Assembly: GCA_938010615.1 (NCBI GenBank)
Contig: CALLUY010000040.1
Location: forward strand, 1-39,206
Length of the DNA stretch: 39,206 nucleotides
From: an uncultured Pirellulaceae bacterium
GTDB lineage: Bacteria; Planctomycetota; Planctomycetia; Pirellulales; Pirellulaceae
Direction: 5' to 3'
Part shown: positions 17,803-25,701 of the stretch, piece by piece
Layout of the letters: every line of letters starts with the position of its first letter
Position numbering within the stretch: position 1 is the stretch's first letter
Translations under genes and position numbers: made by a program
Notes under the pieces: generated by a model
Told to the model about the DNA's origin: nothing
What the model saw: the letters and a program-made list of their open reading frames with translations, nothing else
The model's database searches: none

Positions 17803-18636
17803 ATGAAATCGAATTTCACATTGGCCCTTTTGCTGGCCGCAATCATCCTGCCCCAATCTTTGACGGCTCAAGAGGCTGCCACGGAATCAAAACCCGCGGC
17901 CGCTGCCGATCAAGGCGAATGGGGTCACTTGACAGGAACCGTCACAGTCGACGGAGACGTTGCAGCTGCTAAAGAAGAAGCCGTCGGTGATCACGCCGAC
18001 AAAGCAGCTTGCTTAGTCGATGGCAAGGTTCCACTGGATGACAATGTTCTGGTCAACTCTGAAAACAAGGGCCTCGCTGACGTTTATGTCATCATGTACC
18101 TGAAAAAGAAAAAGGATCCTGCGATTCATCCGTCCTACCTGGCAAAGAAAGCCGAGCCAGTTGTTTTGGACAATGTCAATTGCCGGTTCGTGCCTCACGC
18201 GACTTTTGTCAGAACAGGCCAAAAGCTGATCTTGAAGAACTCGGACGCGGTCGGGCACAACTGTCACATCACCACGTTCAACAACGAGCACAATCCGAAC
18301 ATTCCCGCGAACTCGGAAACCGAAGTCAAATTCGACACCGAAGATTCTCGCCCAGGCAATGTCACTTGCGATCTGCACAAGTGGATGGATAGCGTCATCT
18401 TCATTCGCGACAACCCTTACGTCGCAATCACCGATGCCGATGGAAAGTTCACGATCGAGAATCTTCCTGCTGGCGAATGGGATTTTCAGTTCTGGCACAA
18501 GAAAGTTGGCTACTTGAAAAAGCTCAGCATTGAAAACCAGAAAGTCAGCAAGAAAGGCGTTACCACCGTGACGATCGCTGCTGGCGAAACCGCTGACTTG
18601 GGCACGATGAAGCTGCCGGCAAAGGCGATAAAGTAG
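17803..18636 (+). CDS. Periplasmic plastocyanin-like cupredoxin
   Basis: A 277-residue exported protein starting at ATG 17803, preceded by GAGAG; the signal peptide ends after LTA at about 22. After an Ala-rich segment, a central cupredoxin domain occupies about residues 85-205. Its type-1 copper ligands are visible: a His in GHNCH (152 or 155), then Cys189, His192 and Met195 in CDLHKWM. A carboxypeptidase-regulatory-like beta domain at about 205-275 follows (DADGKFTIENLPAGEW). It resembles plastocyanin/azurin-like proteins annotated in methylamine utilisation. It sits 37 bp before a dihaem cytochrome c and coxBA, so it probably carries electrons to or near the oxidase. Its partner is inferred only from gene order. 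Confidence 0.8.
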   Translation: MKSNFTLALLLAAIILPQSLTAQEAATESKPAAAADQGEWGHLTGTVTVDGDVAAAKEEAVGDHADKAACLVDGKVPLDDNVLVNSENKGLADVYVIMYLKKKKDPAIHPSYLAKKAEPVVLDNVNCRFVPHATFVRTGQKLILKNSDAVGHNCHITTFNNEHNPNIPANSETEVKFDTEDSRPGNVTCDLHKWMDSVIFIRDNPYVAITDADGKFTIENLPAGEWDFQFWHKKVGYLKKLSIENQKVSKKGVTTVTIAAGETADLGTMKLPAKAIK

Positions 18637-18673
18637 ACTAGCCCGCGACAATTTGAACCTCGACGATTCACCA

Positions 18674-20068
18674 ATGTTGGCCGAAAATAGAAGCGTAAGG
18701 TTTTCTTTCCCGAACGTGATTCAATTGGTCAAACTAAACACATCTGTTTTCGTCCTAGCCCTCTGCTTGGCTCTTTGCCTGGCTTTCGGCGGTTGCGAGA
18801 AATCTCCGGCGCCGAAGTTTCGACTCAACGAAGTCGAAATATTGAAACAGGAGAAAGCCTCGCTGCCTCAAGACGAACACTTTGCGGAATCGTACGACGA
18901 AGAAATCAACGCGGTTCTTACGTCGCTCTTCGGCACACCAGAATCACCAAAGTTTCCATACTTGGAAGGCGATGAAGATGAGGCCCACGAATTCGTCAAC
19001 TTTGACGATCTGAAGTGGGCGGCCGGACGGGTGCACAGCGATCGTGAAGGCCGGCCAATCAGCGGACTGTATCGCGAACACTGTTCGCATTGCCACGGAA
19101 TAACAGGTGACGGTGCGGGACCAACGGCAGCATTCTTGAATCCGTACCCGCGGGACTTTCGGCTTTCAAAATTCAAATTCAAATCGACTCCGCTGCGGCG
19201 ATCTCCAACCGATCACGACATGGAGATGATTCTGCGAAACGGAATCCCGGGCACTGCAATGCCTTCGTTCCGGACACTACCCGATGACGAAATCAAAGCT
19301 CTGATTCACTACGTCAAATATCTGACGATCCGCGGACAGCTGGAACGCATGTTGATTTCCGAATTGAGTTCGCTCGAAGGTGAACCGTTGATGGACATGA
19401 GCTTCGTTCCTGATGGCGATCTGGTCGCCGCGTTGGTGAAGCTCGAAGCGGATGAAGATTCAGACGATGAAGAAGAGGTCGAACCGACCGAAGAACAGGA
19501 AGCGTTTGAAGAGCAGCTGGACTATGTGTTAAACGAATTGCTACTCGAAGGTCCACTCACGCGTTGGAGCGACCCGGAAGATTCAGTCACAGAAATTCCT
19601 GAAGTTCCAGAGGCGATTGCTGCGAGCCATCCGGATCATGCGGCTTTGGTCGACAAAGGACGTGAAGTCTTCTTCGCGAAAGGAAACTGTGCTCAGTGTC
19701 ACGGGGAGACGGCGATGGGCGATGGACAAACGGCAAGCTACGACGACTGGACCAACGACTGGATTAAATCTGCCGGAGTCGATCCGACCGACAAAAAAAC
19801 TTACAAGGACTTCACTGACGCAGGTGCCCTTAAGCCACGAGCAATCCGTCCGAGAAATCTTCGACTCCCCGTCTATCGTGGTGGCGGTCAGCCTCAAAAC
19901 TTGTATTTGCGGATACTCAATGGCATCGAAGGCACTCCGATGCCAGCCGGAGCGACGCTGACCGAAGAAGAGATTTGGGCTCTGGTCGCGTACGTAAAAT
20001 GGTTACCTTACGAGCACGCTGATAAAGTCAAGCCGAAGATGGTTAATAACAAGGCAATCGCAAGGTAA
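18674..20068 (+). CDS. Dihaem cytochrome c lipoprotein
   Basis: A 464-residue protein from ATG 18674 (a TTG at 18653 is less likely). The N-terminus is hydrophobic with a lipobox AFGGC (Cys41), so it should be anchored to a membrane by lipid. Two class I c-type haem sites are present: CSHCH at 137-141 with the axial Met in GTAMPSF (196), and CAQCH at 339-343 with the Met in GTPMPAG. Between them is an acidic low-complexity linker around residues 258-282. As it lies between the cupredoxin and coxB, it is likely to deliver electrons to the CuA centre of the oxidase. Confidence 0.88.
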   Translation: MLAENRSVRFSFPNVIQLVKLNTSVFVLALCLALCLAFGGCEKSPAPKFRLNEVEILKQEKASLPQDEHFAESYDEEINAVLTSLFGTPESPKFPYLEGDEDEAHEFVNFDDLKWAAGRVHSDREGRPISGLYREHCSHCHGITGDGAGPTAAFLNPYPRDFRLSKFKFKSTPLRRSPTDHDMEMILRNGIPGTAMPSFRTLPDDEIKALIHYVKYLTIRGQLERMLISELSSLEGEPLMDMSFVPDGDLVAALVKLEADEDSDDEEEVEPTEEQEAFEEQLDYVLNELLLEGPLTRWSDPEDSVTEIPEVPEAIAASHPDHAALVDKGREVFFAKGNCAQCHGETAMGDGQTASYDDWTNDWIKSAGVDPTDKKTYKDFTDAGALKPRAIRPRNLRLPVYRGGGQPQNLYLRILNGIEGTPMPAGATLTEEEIWALVAYVKWLPYEHADKVKPKMVNNKAIAR

Positions 20069-20103
20069 CAGGCGTCCGCAAACATTGCGTACATGCACAA
20101 AAC

Positions 20104-20901
20104 ATGAATCGATTCTGGAGCATCCTTTTTTTCTCGGTCCCGATCCTCGCGATCGTCACGTTTTTGCTGACGCAATTCGCGATTTGGCCGTTTGAAGAGG
20201 TTTGGTTCGGTGATTCGTTCTCCGACGCCGGCAAAACCATTGATGGGATCTTCAACGGAATCCATTTGCTTTCTGCGGCGATCCTGTTGGGCACGGTTTT
20301 GACGATTGGCCTCATCATTTGGAAGTTCGACCATCGTCGATACGAGCCGAATTCAAAGGCCACTTACTTTTCGCACAACACGAAACTGGAGCTGATCTGG
20401 ACCGCGATCCCAGCCGTGATTCTGGTCGCGTTGGCATTCGTTCAGATGAACGCTTGGTCCGAAAACAAAATGGATCGGCCAATGACGAACGTCAATGGAA
20501 CGATGGTCGAAACACCGCCAACGGTTTTAGTCAAAGCCAAACAATTCGGTTGGGAGTTCTATTATCCTGGTGCCGATGGAATCCTCGAAACCGAAGACGA
20601 CCTGTACATTGAAAACCTGATGGTGGTTCCTGAACAGACCGACATCGTAATGCAGCTTGAAAGTCGTGACGTCATTCACAGCTTTTTCGTTTCCGACCTG
20701 AGACTAAAGCAGGACGTTGTACCCGGCATGGTTCAGTTTGCCTGGTTCAACGCGAACCGAACCGGAGACTTGCAAATCCTGTGCACAGAACTCTGCGGCT
20801 GGGGCCATTACAAAATGAGCGCCAAACTGCGGATCGTCCCCCAAGCCGAATATGATCAATGGCTCGCCGATCTCCAAAGCGAGTACTATCCCTCCGAGTA
20901 A
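20104..20901 (+). CDS. coxB: Cytochrome c oxidase subunit II (CuA)
   Basis: A 265-residue subunit with two N-terminal membrane helices (about 7-28 and 55-74; a further hydrophobic segment at 98-115) and a periplasmic cupredoxin domain. All CuA ligands are present: His192 (VIHSF), Cys227, Glu229 and Cys231 (CTELC), His235 and Met238 (GHYKM). It accepts electrons from a c-type cytochrome and passes them to haem a in subunit I. It is not fused to a cytochrome c domain. The coxA ATG begins two bases after the coxB stop. Confidence 0.93.
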   Translation: MNRFWSILFFSVPILAIVTFLLTQFAIWPFEEVWFGDSFSDAGKTIDGIFNGIHLLSAAILLGTVLTIGLIIWKFDHRRYEPNSKATYFSHNTKLELIWTAIPAVILVALAFVQMNAWSENKMDRPMTNVNGTMVETPPTVLVKAKQFGWEFYYPGADGILETEDDLYIENLMVVPEQTDIVMQLESRDVIHSFFVSDLRLKQDVVPGMVQFAWFNANRTGDLQILCTELCGWGHYKMSAKLRIVPQAEYDQWLADLQSEYYPSE

Positions 20902-20902
20902 T

Positions 20903-22672
20903 ATGGTTCCCAACACCGCCGACAATCTGTTGACCGCCGAACCGCCACGACGAAACGCGCTGGTCAGGTTTTGGACGACTTACGTTTTTGCGACCGACCA
21001 CAAAATCATCGGCCTGCAGTTTCTGTTTTCGTCGCTGATCTGGTTTGCGATCGGAGGCTTCTTTGCTCTGGCCGTTCGCTGGCAACTGGCTTGGCCTTGG
21101 AGCGACATGCCGATCGTCGGTCCCGCTCTATTCGCTGAATCCGGCGGGCAGATGCCGCCCGAGTTTTACAACATGCTCTTTACGATGCATGCCACGATCA
21201 TGATTTTCTTCGTGGTCATCCCGATCCTGTCTGGAGCGTTTGGAAACTATCTGATTCCGCTGATGATCGGCGCCGAAGACATGGCGTTTCCGCGACTCAA
21301 CATGTTTAGCTATTGGTTTATGTGGCCCGCGTTTGGCTGCATGATCCTGAGCTTCTTCATGCCTGGCTACGGACCGGCAGCAGGATGGACGTCGTATCCA
21401 CCGCTCAGCGTGCTGGCCAGTTCCGCACCAAGCAGCGGAGGAGCACAACAGCTCTGGGTTCTGTCGCTGCTGTTTGTCGGAATTTCGTCGATGATGGGAT
21501 CGATCAACTACATGACAACGATCCTCCAAATGCGTGCCCCCGGAATGAAGATGTTCCGAATGCCGATGACCGTTTGGGCACTCTTCATCACTGCGATCAT
21601 GCAAGCGTTTGCATTGCCAGTCCTCACAGCCGCACTGCTGATGCAGCTTTCAGATCAAACTTTCCAAACCGGTTTTTTCATCCCCGAACAAGCGACCGCG
21701 AACAACTCGACCGCGGCCAGCGGGGGCGGACAAGTGCTCCTGTGGCAGCACCTGTTCTGGTTCTATTCGCATCCTGCGGTCTACATCATGATTCTGCCAG
21801 CGATGGGCATGGTCTCCGATATGCTTTCGTGCTTTTCCCGCAAGCCACTTTTCGGTTATCGCCCCATGGTCTATTCAATCACCGCCATCGCGGGGCTTGG
21901 GTTTGTCGTTTGGGGACACCACATGTTTATCTCGGGCATGAATCGAATTCTGGCTGTGTCCTTTATGGTTTCCACCATGCTGATCGCGCTGCCCAGCGGA
22001 ATCAAAGTATTCAACTGGATCGGAACGATGTGGGGCGGACGACTGCATTTGACGACACCGATGTTGTTTAGCATCGGTTTCGTTTCGATGTTCGTTATTG
22101 GTGGACTTTCCGGAATCGTGATGTCGGCACCACCGGTCGACATCGTCATTCACGACACGTATTACATCGTGGCTCATTTGCATTACGTGCTCTTCGGCAG
22201 CAGTATCTTGGGCGTGTTCGGAGCGATCTACTTCTGGTTCCCGAAAATGTTCGGCCGGATGATGAACGAGACTTTGGGAAAGCTGCACTTTTTGTTGACC
22301 TTCATTTTCCTGAACTGCACATTCTTTCCGATGCACTTCCTTGGACGCATGCCTCGGCGTTATGCGGCCCCTTACGTGAATGAAAGCCTTGAAGGTCTAC
22401 ATGACATCAACGTTTTCATTACTTGGTCTGCGATGCTGATGGGCGCGGCCCAGCTGATATTCGCCATCAACTTCTTCGGCAGCCTGTTTTTCGGAAAGAA
22501 ATCTGGACGCAACCCGTGGCGATCCAATACCCTCGAATGGACAGCTCCCAGCCCTCCGCAGCATGGGAACTTTGAATCGCAACCGTTAGTCTATCGTGGC
22601 CCTTACGAGTACAGTCATCCTGATCGCGAAGATGATTACTGGCCTCAGACGGATCCCGCGACCGAAAAGTAG
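20903..22672 (+). CDS. coxA: Cytochrome c oxidase subunit I, A2 type
   Basis: A 589-residue polytopic membrane protein (about 12 helices) starting at ATG 20903, one base after the coxB stop; a start at 20852 would overlap coxB. Haem and copper ligands are all visible: His96 and His427 (haem a), His425 (haem a3), His290, His339 and His340 (CuB), with Tyr294 as the cross-linked Tyr. In helix VI the sequence is FYSHPAVY. The D-channel glutamate of A1 enzymes (HPEVY) is absent and the Tyr-Ser of A2-type oxidases is present. It reduces oxygen to water and pumps protons. No subunit III gene follows. Confidence 0.93.
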   Translation: MVPNTADNLLTAEPPRRNALVRFWTTYVFATDHKIIGLQFLFSSLIWFAIGGFFALAVRWQLAWPWSDMPIVGPALFAESGGQMPPEFYNMLFTMHATIMIFFVVIPILSGAFGNYLIPLMIGAEDMAFPRLNMFSYWFMWPAFGCMILSFFMPGYGPAAGWTSYPPLSVLASSAPSSGGAQQLWVLSLLFVGISSMMGSINYMTTILQMRAPGMKMFRMPMTVWALFITAIMQAFALPVLTAALLMQLSDQTFQTGFFIPEQATANNSTAASGGGQVLLWQHLFWFYSHPAVYIMILPAMGMVSDMLSCFSRKPLFGYRPMVYSITAIAGLGFVVWGHHMFISGMNRILAVSFMVSTMLIALPSGIKVFNWIGTMWGGRLHLTTPMLFSIGFVSMFVIGGLSGIVMSAPPVDIVIHDTYYIVAHLHYVLFGSSILGVFGAIYFWFPKMFGRMMNETLGKLHFLLTFIFLNCTFFPMHFLGRMPRRYAAPYVNESLEGLHDINVFITWSAMLMGAAQLIFAINFFGSLFFGKKSGRNPWRSNTLEWTAPSPPQHGNFESQPLVYRGPYEYSHPDREDDYWPQTDPATEK

Positions 22673-22865
22673 AGATCTTCACGCTGGGATCGAACGATTA
22701 GCTGACTTCTGAGGTTGCCGGACGACGCAAACTGGAGAATGTGAGCTTTTTCCTCGGGCTACTTTGAAGAATTGAACTTTGCGAGCATAATGTGCGTACC
22801 AGAAGTTTTGGCCAATCCATTCACGCATTTTCCCGTCCGTAAAGCGATCCGACGGGCTCATCTCC

Positions 22866-24626
22866 ATGATCGAGAACTTTTCCTTTCCCCTCATTTTGGC
22901 TCAGGATATCCGCGTCACCTATTGGCTGACTCCTGTCTGGATCCTATCCGCGGGAATCACGCTTGGATTTCTGCTGGTTCTGTTGAGCTATATCAAGATC
23001 GCGCTTCTTCAGCGGATCCCCGTGCTCAATTCAGTCGCCTCAAATCGAAGCTCGTTCATTGTCGGCGGCATCATTTTGACGCTGGTCTACTTGGGCCTCT
23101 ACGGTGCTTTTCTTTTTTGGATGAACGGCTCGTTCTCTATCGACAGAGATCTGCAACCGCTGATCTATATGCTGCCGGTGTGCGCAATTTTTGGATTCGG
23201 TGCTTGGACACTCATTTCCAAAAAGTTTGCAGGTGAGTTTTCGACTCAGTTCAATGAAGGCCTGCTTCGTTGGTTGAATCGGATTTGCGTTGGGTTTGTG
23301 ATTTTCTTTGTCATCGGATTCCCATTGGCGAAATTCAATGGCTTCGGAGTCATCGAACCGGTTGAAGAGCCGGTTGAATTAATGAAGTCCTTGGCGCGAT
23401 TGCCATTCGCTGGAGTGACCACCAAGACGTTCACGATCGAACCAAGCGATGAAGATCACTCAGGTGATCCTGCTGCCGTTAGCTTCGACGGACGCGAACT
23501 AAAGCGTATTCGAGTCACAACAACTGAGCCAATCGAAATCGGATCCGAACCGATTCGAGGTGACTCTGCCTACCTGCTACGGGTCAATCCATCTGAAGAC
23601 TTCATGTCTTACCGACCTCGCAGTGACGGTAGAGGAATGTTCAAACATGAAGCTTATTCAGAAGTATTCATCAACAATTTGGGCAATGAGCCGGCGGTCG
23701 TTGAGTTCTCTTGGGGCATAGGACCGTTTTACAATGAGGTCACGGTTATCCCCGTGATTGCCGGTCTGGTTCTGATCGCTTATCTAATTCCGCTGATGCT
23801 GGCGAGTGCTTTGCCGAAGATTTCCGCGATCGCACTTTCAACTTTCAAAACAGAAGTCTCCCAGCCGCTGTTTCTGTTGGTGTTGCTGGTTGGCGCCGCG
23901 TTTATCGTGACGGCGATCTATATCCCGTACAACACCTTCGGCGAAGATATCAAAATGTACAAAGACTCGGGATTGAACCTCCTTCGAGTCATGGCGATTT
24001 TTACTGCCGTTTGGGCTGCCAGTAAATCTGTGGCCGAAGAAATCGAAGGACGCACCGCGCTCACGGTTCTGTCGAAACCAGTCAGCCGCCGACAGTTCAT
24101 CTTGGGCAAATTTTCTGGCATTTCGATGTCGGTCGCGTTAATGTTCTTGATCCTTGGCCTGTGGTTCATGATCTGGGTTGCTTACAAGCCCGTGTACGAC
24201 GGTCAGGAGAGTGCAGATAAACTCACCGACTGGGCTCAACCATTCATTGAATCTTTCAATATCGCTCCTGGGTTGTTTTTGTGCTTTCTTGAGATCGTGA
24301 TTTTCGTCGCGATCAGTGTTGCGATTTCAACACGGATGGGAATCCTCGCGAACTTTCTGATTTGTGCTTCCATCTACGTGCTTGGTCACCTGACTCCAAT
24401 GATTGTTCAGTCTTCGTTCGCGGAGTTCGAACCGGTCGTTGTGTTTGGACAACTGGTCGCCACGGTGCTGCCGGTGCTGGACCACTTTGATATTCAGGCT
24501 GCGATCAGTCGTAATACGACGGTGCCCATTGCTTACATGGCAGAGATGCTGCTGTATACCGCGTTGTACTCGGCAGTTGCGATGTTGCTCTCGCTAGTAT
24601 TCTTTGAAGACCGCGACTTGGCCTAG
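22866..24626 (+). CDS. ABC-2 type transporter permease
   Basis: A 586-residue membrane protein. It has an N-terminal group of helices (about 20-165), a periplasmic beta-rich domain at about 175-295, and a C-terminal helix group (about 300-585). The region with EEIEGRTALTVLSKPVSRRQFILGK is the characteristic cytoplasmic coupling loop of ABC-2 permeases, where the ATPase docks. No ATP-binding subunit is adjacent, so it must use one from elsewhere. It is separated from coxA by 193 bp. Such permeases are common in planctomycetes, sometimes linked to gliding or export complexes; the substrate is unknown. Confidence 0.82.
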   Translation: MIENFSFPLILAQDIRVTYWLTPVWILSAGITLGFLLVLLSYIKIALLQRIPVLNSVASNRSSFIVGGIILTLVYLGLYGAFLFWMNGSFSIDRDLQPLIYMLPVCAIFGFGAWTLISKKFAGEFSTQFNEGLLRWLNRICVGFVIFFVIGFPLAKFNGFGVIEPVEEPVELMKSLARLPFAGVTTKTFTIEPSDEDHSGDPAAVSFDGRELKRIRVTTTEPIEIGSEPIRGDSAYLLRVNPSEDFMSYRPRSDGRGMFKHEAYSEVFINNLGNEPAVVEFSWGIGPFYNEVTVIPVIAGLVLIAYLIPLMLASALPKISAIALSTFKTEVSQPLFLLVLLVGAAFIVTAIYIPYNTFGEDIKMYKDSGLNLLRVMAIFTAVWAASKSVAEEIEGRTALTVLSKPVSRRQFILGKFSGISMSVALMFLILGLWFMIWVAYKPVYDGQESADKLTDWAQPFIESFNIAPGLFLCFLEIVIFVAISVAISTRMGILANFLICASIYVLGHLTPMIVQSSFAEFEPVVVFGQLVATVLPVLDHFDIQAAISRNTTVPIAYMAEMLLYTALYSAVAMLLSLVFFEDRDLA

Positions 24627-24662
24627 CGGTCTGTCAGGACGGACCAATAGATTTCCGATATC

Positions 24663-24697
24663 CTGACTCGCGCAGTCAGCCTGTTTTGTCAGTTTTT
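24663..24697 (+). terminator. Possible terminator after ABC-2 permease
   Basis: CTGACT (24663-24668) pairs with AGTCAG (24674-24679) and is followed after a few bases by T-rich DNA ending in GTCAGTTTTT. A smaller hairpin (GGTCTGT-CAGG-ACGGACC, 24629-24646) lies just after the stop codon. Moderately weak. Confidence 0.4.
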
Positions 24698-24792
24698 ATT
24701 GCGATTTGCTCAATAAAAAAAATCGTAACGCATCGTATACGTAGCGATGTAAAATATCGTCCTACACACCAACCCTTTGTTAAGGCCATTCC

Positions 24793-25605
24793 ATGCAAAA
24801 AAAACTTCCGGTCATCCTCGCACTGATTTGCACGTTGTGTTTCACAACGGGCTTGTCCGCGCAAGACGCGACTCAAGAAACCACAGACAAAACGGTTCAG
24901 AAACAGAATCGCAAACAGAAAAAAGGCGACGCGAAGAAAAAGACTCGACTCGCCAAACGAGCCATCAAGGGCATTGAATCCATCGAGTTGACGGAAGATC
25001 AGCAAAAGCAACTTGCTGGATTGATCGATGAGAATTTCGAAACTCTGCTGTCAATGCAAAGCAAAATCGACGGCTTGATCGGTAAAGATGAGCGTAAGAC
25101 GATGAACGCAGCAGTAAAAAAAGCTCGCGGAGAAGGCGTCAAGTGGCCGGAAGCCATGAATATCGCTTACGAAGAAATTGGGCTCTCTGATGAAGACCAA
25201 AAATCTGTAACGGCGTTGAACACCGAACGCAACAAATTGATGGACAAGATCAAGAAAGCAGTCACCGACACTTTCTCTGACGATCAAAAGAAAGCTCTGG
25301 CTGCCTTAAAAGGTAAAGGCAAGGGAAAAGGGAAAGGCAAAGGTAAAGGTAAAGGGAAAAAAGACAAGAAAGCTGATGCTGACACGACTTCGGTTTCAGT
25401 TAGCCTACCCGGCATGACTTGAGGCGGCTGTGCGCGTTCAGTTAGGAACGCTTTGACAGAAGAAGCTGGTTTTTACAATGTGAAGACCAACGTTGGCGAC
25501 AACTCAGCGACGTTTGAAGTGAAGGCTGGCTTTGATTTCGAAGCCAAGCTCAACGAAATTGCAAAAGACTCGAAGCACGTTATGGGATGGTCCAAGAGCG
25601 AATAG
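24793..25605 (+). CDS. Predicted selenoprotein: exported protein with Sec-containing HMA domain
   Basis: A 270-residue protein if the in-frame TGA at 25420-25422 is read as selenocysteine (U210). Residues 1-23 are a signal peptide. Residues 55-172 are helical, with LTEDQQKQL and LSDEDQ words like the LTxxQ motif of Spy/CpxP proteins. Residues 173-190 alternate Gly and Lys. Residues 200-270 form a heavy-metal-associated (HMA) domain: PGMT-U-GGC, then a helix (SVRNALTEEAG), two strands, a second helix and a last strand. The canonical first Cys of GMTCxxC is replaced by Sec; Cys213 is kept. The TAG is followed by a terminator. A SECIS-like hairpin follows the TGA. Without Sec insertion the product would be 209 residues and lose the HMA domain. 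The alternative is a nonsense mutation or sequencing error. Sel genes are not in the window. Confidence 0.8.
25309..25362 (+). repeat. Hexanucleotide repeat encoding Gly-Lys linker
   Basis: About nine imperfect six-base units (GGTAAA, GGCAAG, GGGAAA, GGCAAA) inside the selenoprotein gene give the alternating Gly-Lys run at residues 173-190. The mix of codons suggests it has been kept for its protein sequence, though unit number could vary by slippage. It makes a positively charged flexible linker before the HMA domain. Confidence 0.8.
25428..25459 (+). promoter_or_regulatory. Candidate bacterial SECIS element
   Basis: A hairpin starting 11 bases after the TGA: GCGTTC (25434-25439), loop AGTTAG (25440-25445), GAACGC (25446-25451), a perfect 6-bp stem. 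A lower stem CTGT (25428-25431) with ACAG (25456-25459) extends it across an asymmetric internal loop. The apical loop begins 17 nt after the TGA and has G as its second base followed by T. Bacterial SECIS rules ask for a loop 16-37 nt after the UGA with a G among its first two bases, so it fits. SelB would bind it. Confidence 0.7.
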
Positions 25606-25630
25606 TTCGTTCGAATAAGCACACACGATT

Positions 25631-25660
25631 GGCGGCAGTGGTTCACTGCCGCCTTTTTTT
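25631..25660 (+). terminator. Strong terminator after selenoprotein gene
   Basis: GGCGGCAGTG (25631-25640), loop GTT, CACTGCCGCC (25644-25653), then seven T residues. A perfect 10-bp stem. It lies 26 bases after the TAG at 25603-25605 and about 210 bases after the TGA, so it marks the end of the longer reading frame. A partial copy of its right arm and T-run (CACTGCCGTCTTTTTT) follows at about 25663-25678. Confidence 0.92.
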
Positions 25661-25701
25661 GTCACTGCCGTCTTTTTTGTGCATCTTGGCTTGGGACTGA
25701 T

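Noticed and set aside
24734-24741. CGTATACG palindrome upstream of the selenoprotein gene as an operator
   Set aside because: Only eight bases; it could occur by chance, and no second site was seen. A clear promoter could not be assigned there.
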